A stretch of DNA of 64,000 nt from Aphrocallistes beatrix. Its lineage: Eukaryota > Porifera > Hexactinellida > Sceptrulophora > Aphrocallistidae. The position numbers and the translations under genes are program-made. Location: positions 372,001 to 436,000 of the forward strand of contig OY725490.1 of assembly GCA_963281255.1 (NCBI GenBank), read 5' to 3'. Shown piece after piece: positions 1 to 9,078 of this stretch (its first letter is position 1; each line of letters opens with the position of its first letter). The notes beneath the pieces were generated by a model, which was given only the letters and a program-made list of their open reading frames with translations, did not search any database and was not told where the DNA came from.

Positions 1-160
1 AGATTGTTTGAGATTTGTGAATTGTCAGGGAAAGTTCTTTACAAAAGAAGGGAAACTCGACTCTACCGTATTTTATGATTGAAAATGATTAAACAAAGGG
101 AAATTGGATTTTGTCCTATAATTCCGAAATTTTATGACTGAAGTTTTGTATTTAATATGA
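1..160 (+). pseudogene. Relic of the last blade and 3' flank of a family-A NHL gene
   Basis: The stretch after position 30 (aaagttctttacaaaagaag) reads KFFTKEGKL, the blade-5 signature of family A. The frame then breaks. Bases 60-170 resemble the 3' flank seen at 5560-5670 and 22240-22360, including the phrase 'attttatgactgaagttttgtatttaat'. The gene body, if any, lies before the window. Confidence 0.5.
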
Positions 161-408
161 AATGTGGACCTTTCATAGCCTAATCTCCTTATCCATACTA
201 ACCATTAACTGTCCATATTGCTGTGTTCTTCATTTCTTTTAATGTACATCTTCCTTCATTTATCTACTCGTATGTTATCAAACCTTTATCATTAGTACAG
301 CTCCTAATATAGGAGATGCCTTATGTCATAATCAGTGTGCGACGTCCTTACATCTGCTTCTGGAAATTCTATTCGACCAAATCAACCAAATTTGGACCAC
401 ATATTCCT

Positions 409-512
409 TATATGGTGGAGATTTGAACCTGGGTCCATATTCTAAAAATCTTTTACACCTTTTCTCAAAATGAGTCAAAATGTATTCGCCAATCAGAATC
501 CAGGATTTAACA
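409..512. repeat. Dispersed repeat shared with 60869-60970
   Basis: About 100 bp starting tatggtggagatttgaacct and ending in an 'aatcagaatccaggatttaa' stretch recurs at 60869-60970 with scattered differences. It has no coding potential and sits just 3' of a TA-flanked MITE in the other copy. It is an interspersed repeat of unknown class. Confidence 0.6.
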
Positions 513-805
513 TTGCAGTTGGAGAAAGCAGGAATCAATATTAGGCAATCGTGTAAACTTATCACTTATGGGGTTCAGCTATCTCAAATTTCACGTCTCT
601 GAGTTCAGTCAGAGTCATGTGAGATGTGTAGGTGATAATCGAGGTTGAGTTATTTACTCCAAATATTTGTGAAATCAACCACGGAAACATTTCCTGCACT
701 TTAGTCATCGAGTTCAAGTCTATACGTAGCTTCCTTAATTCTAATCTCTCATGTTTTACTATTGAATTGCCATTGATCTTTATTTCCAATCAATTAGTGC
801 AACTT

Positions 806-1692
806 ATGGATTTCGAGGAAGAGCATAACGACTACACTTTTGACCATTTAACGATCATAGAGATTGTTTCCTTGTCTCCTGATGTTATACCATGTGCAGC
901 TACTGATCCATATACAAAACAGATTTATGTCGTGTCAATGGCTGATGGGGATTGCACGTGTTTATCATTTTAGAATCAGGGAATATGGTAAACATTTAAT
1001 ACAAAAAGGTATATGAAATCCATTAGGAATTGCTATCCATCAGGACAATCTCTATCTGACACTTTTTAGACCACCCATTTTGTCCCATTTCAAAGTAGCA
1101 GATGATCTCCATCTTATCAGAAACAAGCTAGATTTTAGATTTGGTATAGGCAAGTATAAGCAGTTAGGAAAACTCGCAGTATCCAATAGCGGAGAGGTCT
1201 TTGTTACTGATTTTGGCAGACATCGTATTCAAATCCTTGATGGAGATCTAAACTACAAGCGACAGATCTCCCACTACTCCATGAGACGCCCATGTGATGT
1301 TAAAGTGACAGCAGATGAAGTATTCATACTTTGTCTCAACCTTCTACACTCACGCTACTGCATTCTGGTGTTCAATCAAATGGGCTTTAAACTACGCTCC
1401 ATCATCCTACGCGGATTAAGTAAACTTATTTAAAATCTCCCCATGGATCGATCCTTTCCATTATCCTGTATTCTGTTTGGATAGTAACGGAGATTTTATT
1501 TTAAATGAAGTCAAAACGTGCGAAGTCAAATTCTTCACAAAGGAGGGAACTCTCTTTCAGAAGTTAGGAAGGTCTGGTTTTGTTCCGGGATTGTTTTATT
1601 ATATAATTGGATTGACTTTAACAGCCAATCACAAACTGATTGTTGTCTCCATGTCTGGTGATTTTAGATTGCAAATATTTTCTTGCGTCTAA
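806..1692 (+). pseudogene. Family-A NHL propeller pseudogene, full length, several frameshifts
   Basis: Starting at the ATG at 806 it reads MDFEEEHNDYTFDHLTIIEI, matching the start of the intact gene at 4495. The frame breaks near 950, where 'cacgtgtttatcattttagaa' ends in a stop one frame off; again near 995-1080; and again near 1420-1475, where sequence after RGL is lost. The middle (1080-1433) carries blade 3-4 text including KRQISHYSMRRPCDVKV. The tail (1477-1692) ends LQIFSCV as in the intact copies. Alignment with neighbours shows at least three frame breaks, so it is a pseudogene unless the assembly is wrong. It is the first of three direct copies spaced about 1.8-1.9 kb apart (806, 2723, 4495). 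Confidence 0.85.
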
Positions 1693-1852
1693 CCTTCTTA
1701 ATACATTACCATACATGCCAACCTGAGCCATGATAAAATCGGGACTCAACGTTGATTTGGATGGCTTGGCGAGACGCAATAGAAAATTACTAGATCTATA
1801 TACACAGAATACAAAGAGGCGGGACATGATGAAGATATTTCACATAATTTCA

Positions 1853-2292
1853 CGCCGGTAGACCGAACAAACTAAAATTAGATTATTTGCTTCTTGATTT
1901 AATATTTGTTTACATTCTGATTACAAAATTGTTTAGAATATTTGTTTGCAAAATCTCTGTAATTTGTGTATTTTTTGAATGGTTCTACCATTAATTGTTG
2001 CTATCAATAGAACAAGGAACAAATATAACCAGTTACTAAGCAAAGCAAAGCAAAGGAATGTGAATATTTGAATATTTCTAAAGAATAACGCCGGTAGACT
2101 GAACGGACTAAAATTAGATTAGTTCCATTTTGATTTTATATTTGTTTGCATTTTGTCTACAAATTTGTTTACAATATTTGTTCGCAAAATTTCAAGAATT
2201 TGCGTTTTTATCGAATGATTCTCCCATTAATTGTCGCTAGAAAAAGAACCAAATATAACTAGTTACTAAAGCAAACCAAAGGAATGTTAAAT
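1853..2292. repeat. Two tandem copies of a 3'-flank repeat (about 235 bp and 205 bp)
   Basis: Units begin 'cgccggtagac' at 1853 and 2089 and end near 'ggaatgtgaat' and 'ggaatgtt'. A third, single copy begins at 3775 downstream of the next family-A gene ('gctggtatactgaac'). The unit is AT-rich and contains 'cattaattgttgctatcaat'. It is part of the duplicated family-A gene unit; the extra copy here arose by local tandem duplication. Confidence 0.7.
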
Positions 2293-2722
2293 AATCCATT
2301 ATTTGGAAACAAACGATAAATTACTCCTTGAAATCAGCAATCTACTAAGAACACAAATTCCTTGTTGTCTTGAATAGTTTATTTGCTTCATTAATTATAG
2401 TGTATCCTTCATGACCTCACTTTTGAATCTAAATCCATCACAAGTTTTCCATAGCATGCGTATCTGATCTATTTGTTTGGAACTCTGCACAATCCACACT
2501 TCACACCAATTTGCATTTGAGCATTCTTATTTCTTTATTTGTAGTCACTTTACAACTAAAAATGAAACGTAATTGATAAAAATAATATTTTTAATACTGT
2601 TTATATACTAGTTTCTTCTAGTCGATAGTTGTCTACTGGTGGAAATCCCTAGTATATTATATTTCTTTGATGAAACATATTCTTCTCTTTACAGCCAATT
2701 ATACATTTTCTTTTCTAACCAA
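2293..2722. other. Intergenic region upstream of the 2723 NHL gene
   Basis: About 430 bp, AT-rich. 'ttctctttacag' at about 2682-2693 resembles a 3' splice acceptor, so a 5' untranslated intron is possible. The reading frame is also open upstream of 2723 without an ATG. No TATAAAAG box of the family-B type is present. Confidence 0.4.
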
Positions 2723-3619
2723 ATGGAGCAACTTAGTAATTTAGAAGATAACCAAAACAACTACCTTTTTAACCATTTGACAGTGTCGCCATCTACTGAT
2801 GCAATATTCGCGTTGCATTTTAATCCTACTTGTGTCACTACTGATCCGTATACTGAACATATTTATGTAGGAGAACACTCGTTTGGGATTATGCGTGTGT
2901 TTATCTTCTCAGAGTCAGGGAACATTGTAAAAGAATACTCACGAGAAGGTTCATTTCACCCAAAAGGAATTGCTATTCATCAGGACAATCTCTATATGAC
3001 ACTTTTAGAAGCACCCTTTTTGGTCCATTTCAAAGTAGCAGATGATATCCATCTTATCAGAAGCAAGGAGGACATTGCCTTTGGTGTGAACAAGAATATT
3101 CAGTTAAGAAGACTCGCAGCATCCAATAATGGAGAGGTCTTTGTTACTGATTCTAATAGACATTGTGTTCAAATCCTTGATGGAGATCTAAACTACAAGC
3201 GACAGATCTCCCACTACTCCATGAGATGGCCATGTGATGTTAAGCTAAATGCAGATGAAATATTCGTACTTTGTCTCAATCCTCTACACTCACGTTACTG
3301 CATTCTGGTGTTCAATCAAATGGGATTCAGACTACGCTCCATCATCCTACGTGGATTAAATATCTTCTCATTGAAACATTTCTTCCCTTACCCTGTATTA
3401 TGTTTGGATAGTTTTGGAAGTTTTATTATTAGTGATAGCAAAACGCACGAAGTCAAGTTCTTCACAAAGGAGGGAACTCTCTTTCAGAAGTTAGGAGAGT
3501 TTGGTGAATATCCGGGATTGTTTTGTCATATAACTGGATTGACTTTAACAGCCAATCACAAACTGATTGTTGTGTCCCATTATGGCGATTTTAGATTACA
3601 AATATTTTCTTGCGTCTAA
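2723..3619 (+). CDS. NHL-repeat beta-propeller protein, family A
   Basis: Single-exon protein of 298 residues from the ATG at 2723 (MEQLSNLEDN). The frame is open upstream, but only by 28 non-ATG codons, and homologues start here. Propeller-blade units follow in order: an N-terminal strand YLFNHLTV; blade 1 with HIYVGEHS and VFIFSESGNIVKEY; blade 2 with IAIHQDNLYMTLLEAPFLVHFKV; blade 3 with LAASNNGEVFVTDSNRHCVQILDGDLNYKRQIS; blade 4 with PCDVKLNADEIFVLC and CILVFNQMG; blade 5 with FIISDSKTHEVKFFTKEGTLF; and a closing strand KLIVVS...LQIFSCV. There is no signal peptide or membrane segment, so a cytoplasmic or nuclear protein-binding scaffold is likely. NHL propellers in animals usually bind RNA or protein, but they normally follow a RING or B-box, which is absent here. 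The function is unknown. Confidence 0.85.
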   Translation: MEQLSNLEDNQNNYLFNHLTVSPSTDAIFALHFNPTCVTTDPYTEHIYVGEHSFGIMRVFIFSESGNIVKEYSREGSFHPKGIAIHQDNLYMTLLEAPFLVHFKVADDIHLIRSKEDIAFGVNKNIQLRRLAASNNGEVFVTDSNRHCVQILDGDLNYKRQISHYSMRWPCDVKLNADEIFVLCLNPLHSRYCILVFNQMGFRLRSIILRGLNIFSLKHFFPYPVLCLDSFGSFIISDSKTHEVKFFTKEGTLFQKLGEFGEYPGLFCHITGLTLTANHKLIVVSHYGDFRLQIFSCV

Positions 3620-3774
3620 CCTTTTTAATACATTTCCATACGTGTCAACCTGAGCGATGATAAATGCGTGACTCAACGTTGATTTTGAATGGACATGGCT
3701 AGACGTAATTGAAAGTTACTATGTACAGAATACAACGAAGCGGGATATGGTCGGAATATCTCACATATTTTTAT

Positions 3775-3985
3775 GCTGGTATACTGAACAAACTAAAATT
3801 AGATTAGTTCTTTTTTTAATTAATTTTTGTTTACATTTTGATTTCAAATTTGTTTACAATCTTTGTTCGTAAAATTTCTGTAATTTGTGTATTTTTTGAA
3901 TGATTCTACCATTAATTGTTGCTATCAATAGAACAAGGAGTAAATATAACCAGTTACTAAGCAAAGCAAAGGAATGTCGAATATT
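3775..3985. repeat. Third copy of the family-A 3'-flank repeat
   Basis: Matches the units at 1853-2088 and 2089-2292 ('ctgaacaaactaaaattagattagttc', 'gaacaaggagtaaatataaccagttactaagcaaagc'). It lies at the same distance behind its gene and marks the boundary of the duplicated family-A unit. Confidence 0.65.
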
Positions 3986-4494
3986 TTAATATTTCTGAAT
4001 AAAACAACAAATTCCTCTTTAAATTAACAATCTACTAAGCGCAGAAATACCGTATTACTTCGAATATTCTCCTCCCTTCTGATCAATTAAGATTAATGTT
4101 GAATTCTTCCCTTATCCATGTGGTTATTTCCTTCTAAAATTCTCTTAAATCTGGAATATTGAATGTTCTTCATCCGGCGAATGTAGGCAAAAATTAATAA
4201 TTTCCCCGGCTACTATTCTAGTATATATACGGTGTTTCCCGCAAAGCGGGTTTAGTTAGTTAAATCACGCTTAACTTTTCTCTAAACCAAAATACGTATT
4301 TTTAAACATCAAAGCGCTTAAAACTGTCTTAAAGCGTGTTGAAGCATGTCAAATTGTCTCAAAAGCGTTTTTCTAATGCTTGACTTTTTGATAGAGCAGC
4401 AATAGGAAGATCTCAAGCCAAAACATCTGAAAATTTTTGTTGGAATGTCTATTTGTGTGTATTGATCTTTATTTCTAATCAATTAGAGCAACTT
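3986..4494. other. Intergenic region upstream of the 4495 NHL gene
   Basis: No gene seen. At 4209-4400 there is a GC-richer patch with 'gtttcccgcaaagcggg' (a short hairpin, CCCGCaaaGCGGG) followed by repeated 'aaagcg' words ('tcaaagcgcttaaaactgtcttaaagcgtg'). This may be a transposon fragment. I could not find a second end. Confidence 0.35.
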
Positions 4495-5379
4495 ATGGAT
4501 TTCAAAGAAGAGCATGACGACTACAATTTTGACCATTTAGCAATCATAGAAATTCCGAGTTCGATGTCTCATAATATTATGCCTATATGTGCAGATACTG
4601 ATCCATATGCTAAACATATTTATATCGCGGCGCGAGTGTCTAATGAGTATATATGTGTGTTTATCATTTCAGAATCAGGGAATATTGAAAAAAAATTAAA
4701 TCGGAAAGGTTTATGGACTCCATTAGCAATTGCTATCCATCAGGACAATCTCTATATGACAATTTTAGAAGCACCCTTTTTGGTCCATTTCAAAGTAGCA
4801 GATCATCTCCGTCTTATCAGAAGCAAAGAGGCCATAAGATCTCCTGTCGACAAGTTTAAGCATTTAAGAAGACTTGCAGTATCCAATAACGGAGATGTCT
4901 TTGTTACTGATTTTGACAGACATCGTATTCAAATCCTTGATGGAAGCCTTAACTACAAGCGACAGATCTCTCACTACTCCATGGTAAACCCATGTGATGT
5001 TAAGGTGACTCCAGATGAAGTATTCGTACTTAGTCTCAATCCTCTACATTCACGTTACTGCATTCTGGTGTTCAATCAATTAGGCTTTAAGCTACGCTCT
5101 ATAATCTTTCGTGGATTAGAGTACTGCTCGTCGGAAAATCCTTCCATATTTCCTTCATTTTGCTTGGATAATGGAAACTTTATTATAAATGATGTTGAAA
5201 CAGACCAAGTCAAGTTCTTTACGAAGGATGGAACTCTATTTCAGAAGCTAGGAAAATCTGGTACTAGAGATCCGGGGATGTTTAGCTTTATAACTGGGGT
5301 GACTTTAACAGCCAATCACAAACTAGTTGTTGTGTCCATGTTTGGTAATTTCGAAGTGCAAATATTTTCTTGTGTATAA
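4495..5379 (+). CDS. NHL-repeat beta-propeller protein, family A
   Basis: Single exon, 294 residues from the ATG at 4495 (MDFKEEHDDYNFDHLAI). The codon that is the start in the sister gene at 2723 (ATG before GAGCAACTT) is TTA here, so translation must begin four codons later, at the ATG after 'gagcaactt'. Blade signatures are all present: IAIHQDNLYMTILEAPFLVHF, LAVSNNGDVFVTDFDRHRIQILD, KRQISHYSMVNPCDVKV, DEVFVLS, VKFFTKDGTLFQKLG and VQIFSCV. Length and order match the family and no frame break is seen. It lies directly downstream of its sister gene in the same orientation, a tandem duplicate. The role is unknown; propeller-only proteins usually act as binding platforms. Confidence 0.85.
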   Translation: MDFKEEHDDYNFDHLAIIEIPSSMSHNIMPICADTDPYAKHIYIAARVSNEYICVFIISESGNIEKKLNRKGLWTPLAIAIHQDNLYMTILEAPFLVHFKVADHLRLIRSKEAIRSPVDKFKHLRRLAVSNNGDVFVTDFDRHRIQILDGSLNYKRQISHYSMVNPCDVKVTPDEVFVLSLNPLHSRYCILVFNQLGFKLRSIIFRGLEYCSSENPSIFPSFCLDNGNFIINDVETDQVKFFTKDGTLFQKLGKSGTRDPGMFSFITGVTLTANHKLVVVSMFGNFEVQIFSCV

Positions 5380-5439
5380 TTTTGGAATAATACTCTTTAT
5401 CTCATTTTCTTATCCGACGCTTCCGAAAATATTTTAGCG

Positions 5440-5600
5440 ATGTGGTGAATTATCTGGTAAGTTCTTCACAAAAACAGGGAAACTCCATGACACATTTTAA
5501 TACCATGGTAGAGTGTCGGGGAATTTATCCGAATAGTTAGACGAGTCTTTACATCTAATAACAAATTAGTTGTTCTGTCTAATAATTGAAAATGACTGTA
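5440..5600 (+). pseudogene. Family-A NHL relic (last blades)
   Basis: Reads, with broken frame, as KFFTKTGKLH... and then TSNNKLVVLSNN ('acatctaataacaaattagttgttctgtctaat'). This is almost the same wording as the end of the minus-strand family-A gene at 26391-27299 (ALTSNNKLVVLTNN). The source copy was therefore of that subtype, not of the adjacent one. Confidence 0.6.
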
Positions 5601-5663
5601 CCGGGAGAGAATGTAATTTTATTGTGCCATTCAGAAATGTTTTGATTAAGACTTTGTATTGAA

Positions 5664-5755
5664 CATGCCTAATTTACGGGAGGGGACGAGTCAAGATGCC
5701 TAATTTAGGCATCTAGATTTTACGGGACTGTTCCATCCCCGTAAATTAGGCATGC
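5664..5755. repeat. Foldback copy of the 'CATGCCTAATTTxCGGG' satellite unit
   Basis: Begins CATGCCTAATTTACGGG and ends with its exact reverse complement, giving a 17-bp perfect inverted repeat around about 58 bp. The interior carries 'gggacgagtcaagatgcctaattta'. The same words occur in the minisatellite at 20119-20333 and in the plexin intron at 54668-54768. Confidence 0.7.
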
Positions 5756-6013
5756 CCCTTTGTATTTGTTCGCCTTCTGGACGTCTGGGAATGTCAACTA
5801 ATTCAGTGATCGCTACAGTAGCCAAATATTTTTCACTCTCACTGGATTCTCTTTGTTTAAAAGGGTTTCCAAAGGTAGAAACTATTAATGATATTTTGAA
5901 TATTCAAGTTTGGATATCAAATAGCCTCAAGTGTGTTATCCACACTGTATAGTATTTAATTGATTACAATTAATTTTCTTCATGGCAAATACTCACAATT
6001 TTCTACAAACAAA

Positions 6014-6500
6014 GTGGCACAGCTTGAGGATTCCATATGTAAGACATGACGACTATCTTTTAACCATTTAATAGCCATACAGTCTTATGCCAGAGTTCTC
6101 GATTCGCCATCCATGTACTAACCGAATCTATGTAGGAGATGGATTGGAGGACTTTTCATGTGTGTTAATCTTCTCAGAATCTGGAGACTTTCTAAACTCG
6201 TTTTACGAAGAGGTTTATCTTACCCACTAGGTATTGCTATCCATCAATAAATAAAATCAGGAAATCTTCCCCTCTAACACTGCTCTCTCACCCAATCAAA
6301 AAGCTTACTGAGCTTCGCGTCCCTCGGCAATGAAAGGCAGAAAGTCCAGCATCTGAAGTCCCGGTACCATGACGGCAATTTCATGGAGCAGTTCTACGTG
6401 AGTTACTATAGCAACGATTAAGGCTAATTGGAATGTGTTGCAGATTACCTCCATCTTATCAGAAGCAAGGAGGATATAGGATCTGGTGTAGACAAGTCTA
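6014..6500 (+). pseudogene. Family-A NHL pseudogene, interrupted 5' half
   Basis: From 6014 'gtggcacagcttgaggattcc' parallels the start of the intact 22758 gene (atggcacggcttgcagattcc), with the ATG changed to GTG. Further matches are 'ttttaaccatttaatagccatacagtcttatg', 'gtgtgttaatcttctcagaatctggagac' and 'ggtattgctatccatca', with frame breaks. At 6249-6409 unrelated sequence intervenes. Then 'ctccatcttatcagaagcaaggaggatataggatctggtgtagacaagtct' (6450-6500) resumes the family-A text. The copy is dead. Confidence 0.75.
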
Positions 6501-6652
6501 ACCAGCGACGAAACTCGCTCCTTAAACGGACTTATGCTGTTGCATCTCAACGTAGATGTGTTTAGTAAAACTGATAGCATTGCTGTTGCTTGTCGGGCAT
6601 TTACAAATTATTGTTAATTATGTGTGCTTAAAATGAAGATAAATCGTGTTGT
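6410..6652. repeat. Duplicated segment (partner 12073-12315) containing an NHL fragment
   Basis: 'gcaacgattaaggctaattggaatgtgtt' through 'gaagataaatcgtgttgt' recurs at 12073-12315 with few changes, including the fused family-A fragment and the downstream non-NHL text 'tgttgcatctcaacgtagatgtg'. The pair shows that a chimeric NHL-relic segment was copied as one block. Confidence 0.75.
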
Positions 6653-6969
6653 TTCAGTTGATATTCATTGAAGTGGACATGTTAGATGATTCACATTGGG
6701 ACATATATTAAGATGCATATTGTGGTGCTTATTGGTGTACATCATCATATAAATTAAGCGGTAAATAGTGATAAGTGACTCAAGGTGGCATATGTGGTAG
6801 CACTTAAAAAATTTGCAATTTAAAAAGTTTAAAATTAAGTAATTTGCATAATAGATTAAGAATTTGATTGAATACGGAGTTATCTATCATAGTTAAGCCT
6901 CGACATTGGAACTGTTGATTAGTGAAAATATGGATATGAACTCTATCGAGCAAAAAAGCTATCAGTAAC

Positions 6970-7224
6970 ATAGCAAGTGGAGACACTTCGAATGATTCAA
7001 GAGCAATTACAAATTATTTGAGTGAAAACCTTCTTCCCATAGTTTACCATCAGACAAGATGGAGTCATTTCATGTTGCTCAAAAGAGTTAGATGTAATCC
7101 GATTATTATCATACTCTACTCCACCGTCTAATGCTTATAAAAGCTAACAATAAATCTTATCGATTATATATAATCCTACATGCCTCTCACTCTTTTAACA
7201 TTTTAACCAATTCTTTAAGGATAA
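6970..7224 (+). promoter_or_regulatory. Decayed family-B promoter cassette
   Basis: Contains recognisable right-arm blocks of the family-B upstream cassette: 'gtggagacacttcgaatgattca', 'tttaccatcagacaagatgga', 'gatgtaatccgatta', 'atactctactccacc', and a TATAAAAG box at 7136-7143, 89 bp before the ATG at 7225. The left arm is diverged beyond easy recognition. Confidence 0.7.
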
Positions 7225-8265
7225 ATGGCAGTTCAATTTCCTATTAGACCACAAATTTCAAGCTCTGAAGTTGAATGCAAGGACTACTTTTTTAGTCACA
7301 TGACGGCAGTAACATCAGATATCGGATCAGTTGAATATATAAGGGAACTTCGTGATTTCGCAGTTGATTCGAAAACCGGTAAAATCTATGTTGCAGACGA
7401 GAATGCACGTGTAACCATTTTCTCTGAGACGTTGGAGTATATGGACACATTCACACACAGAGATGTGGAAAGTCATGTGGTATTGTGATCCATAATGACA
7501 GTGTACATGACTAACATACAAGAGCATTGTGTGTTTCTTCTTAAAGTGACGGGAGACTCTCTCGTTCTCATCGATGAAGTAGGGGGAGAAGGTTCTGGCA
7601 TTGAACGTTATCATGAACCAAGACACCTCGCGGTCTCCGAATACGGAGTTGTCTATGTTTCAGATTGTTATAATAATCGGATTAAAGTCCTTGATGAAAA
7701 TCTGCGCTACATTGGTCAGATTTCGCATCAATCTATGACTAGACCTATTGATGTTGAACTGAATGGTTCTACAGTGTATGTTCTCTGCGTTTCCAATACT
7801 CACAGCATTCACGTTTTCTCTCTCTCCGGGTATAAAATACAGTCTCTAATTCTAAGTGAATCTAGGCCTAGAGTACAGATTGAATTTTCACGTTTCTCCC
7901 TGGACAGTAGAGGAAATTTCGTTATTAGTGATTTTGTCGGTAATATTCTTTTTAGTCGACTCCGCTTAATAGGGCCTCATCGGTCAGAGGACATTTTGCC
8001 CCGATTAAGCGGAGGACCCTATTAACCGAAAATATTTTGTATTAGCTTCTATGTGTGAGAGCTATTCCGGTCCTGCCAAAAGTGGCCCGAATAAGCGGCT
8101 GACCCGATTAAACAGTGTCCCTATTAAGCGGAGTCGACTGTATTTTCAAAAGAAGGTAAACTAATTTGCAAGTTAAACTCTGACGAATTACGATTAAAGA
8201 GTTTTGGCATTCGTCCACGATCCTTTATTGCTCAAACAGTCAATGACAAGCTAGTTGTTGTCTAG
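7225..8265 (+). pseudogene. Family-B NHL gene broken by a frameshift and a MITE insertion
   Basis: Starts MAVQFPIRPQISSSEVECKDYFFSHM and runs through blade 1 (GKIYVADENARVTIFSETLEY) to a stop at 7486-7488. A one-base loss in the stretch equivalent to 'agtccagggggtgta' shifts the frame. Blades 2-5 continue in another frame from 7495, including SDCYNNRIKVLDENL and SHQSMTRPIDVEL. At 7954 a 187-bp element interrupts blade 5, after GNFVISD. The remaining text 'ttttcaaaagaaggtaaactaatttgc' up to 'caagctagttgttgtctag' (8265) follows the element. Both lesions make this a pseudogene. It still has a TATA box. Confidence 0.9.
7954..8140. mobile_element. 187-bp MITE with inverted termini, inserted in an NHL coding region
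   Basis: Left end AGTCGACTCCGCTTAATAGG and right end its exact reverse complement, followed by G and TA. A TA precedes the left end after allowing for two lost terminal bases. There is no coding capacity. The TA target and 'CTCCGCTTAAT' termini suggest a Tc1/mariner/pogo-type non-autonomous element. Small related foldbacks with the same CTCCGCTTAAT core sit at about 26070-26135 and 28556-28616. Confidence 0.85.
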
Positions 8266-8680
8266 AATGAACACTATGTGCAAGGTGCTGCTTGCCGCCA
8301 ACATTCCTCTCGCTTTATTCGTGATTTTATCAACCTTAAATTCTTTTCCTTGTAGTTAATTAAAGAATGATACACTTATATAATTCCTGGGTAAGAATTA
8401 ATTGTATTCTAATAAATTTTGAATATTTTGTTTACTTGTCAAATAAACTTGGGTCGTTATCTACGTCAGCAGATATTGAATATAGTGATAGTGTCGAGGA
8501 TTATCACTATATCCAATAAATTCAGCATGGAATATATTCTCCTGGAGTTACATCTGAAAATGAATAGTCATTTCACTTCTAATTACTAATCAACAGAAAC
8601 AGAACATTATTTTTAGAATTTAAATTTATCAAATGCCTGAAGCTGAGATAAAGTCGATTTTATCTTTTGTAGATTGGTGA
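8266..8680. other. Family-B 3' flank with AATAAA signal and stem-loop
   Basis: Holds 'caaataaacttgggtcgttatctacgt' (a candidate poly(A) signal plus GT-rich tail, near 8442) and the stem-loop at 8481-8511. Similar text follows the other + strand family-B genes and relics. Confidence 0.55.
8481..8511. repeat. Conserved 10-bp stem-loop downstream of family-B genes
   Basis: TATAGTGATA, an 11-base loop gtgtcgaggat, then TATCACTATA: a perfect 10-bp stem. Equivalent stems are at 12552-12580 and 16592-16622 and decayed at about 10110-10148 and 62742-62770. It is not in coding sequence. It could be a 3'-end or boundary element, or just a piece of the duplicated unit. Confidence 0.65.
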
Positions 8681-9078
8681 AGTCGAATACGATTATTTCG
8701 GGTTACGTCTAACTTTAAAGAAATTGCCCCAACTAATTTGATGGCAAATTATGCAACGGAACATTTTCAATCAAATAATTTGCATTTCTCATGAGTAATT
8801 AGAGCTATCTCCACTAGTTTATCAGTAAATTAGCTGTGGAGACATTTCGAATGAACCATGAGAAAATGTTTCGTTGAAAACGTTCTTTCCATATGTAGTT
8901 TACCACCATACAAGATGAAGCAATTTCTTGTTTGACGTAATCTGATACAGTCACACTCAACTCCACCAACCAAATTGAATGGCTATAAAAGCTGCTAGTA
9001 AACCCAACCTATAATATACTATCTACTCTAACACACCTATCACTCTTGTAAAGATTTGAATCAATCTTTTCAGAATAA
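8681..9078 (+). promoter_or_regulatory. Palindromic family-B promoter cassette with TATA box
   Basis: The outer arm 'gaatacgattatttcgggttacgtctaac' near 8685 is the imperfect inverse of 'gacgtaatctgatacagtcacactc' near 8934. Inside lie an octamer-like ATTTGCAT at 8778-8785 and a hairpin (TTTCTCATGAGTAATT...CCATGAGAAA) ending near 8874. TATAAAAG is at 8984-8991, 95 bp before the ATG. The same layout precedes the genes at 14398, 17177, 20742 and 63305. Transcription-factor roles are inferred from motif identity only. Confidence 0.7.
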
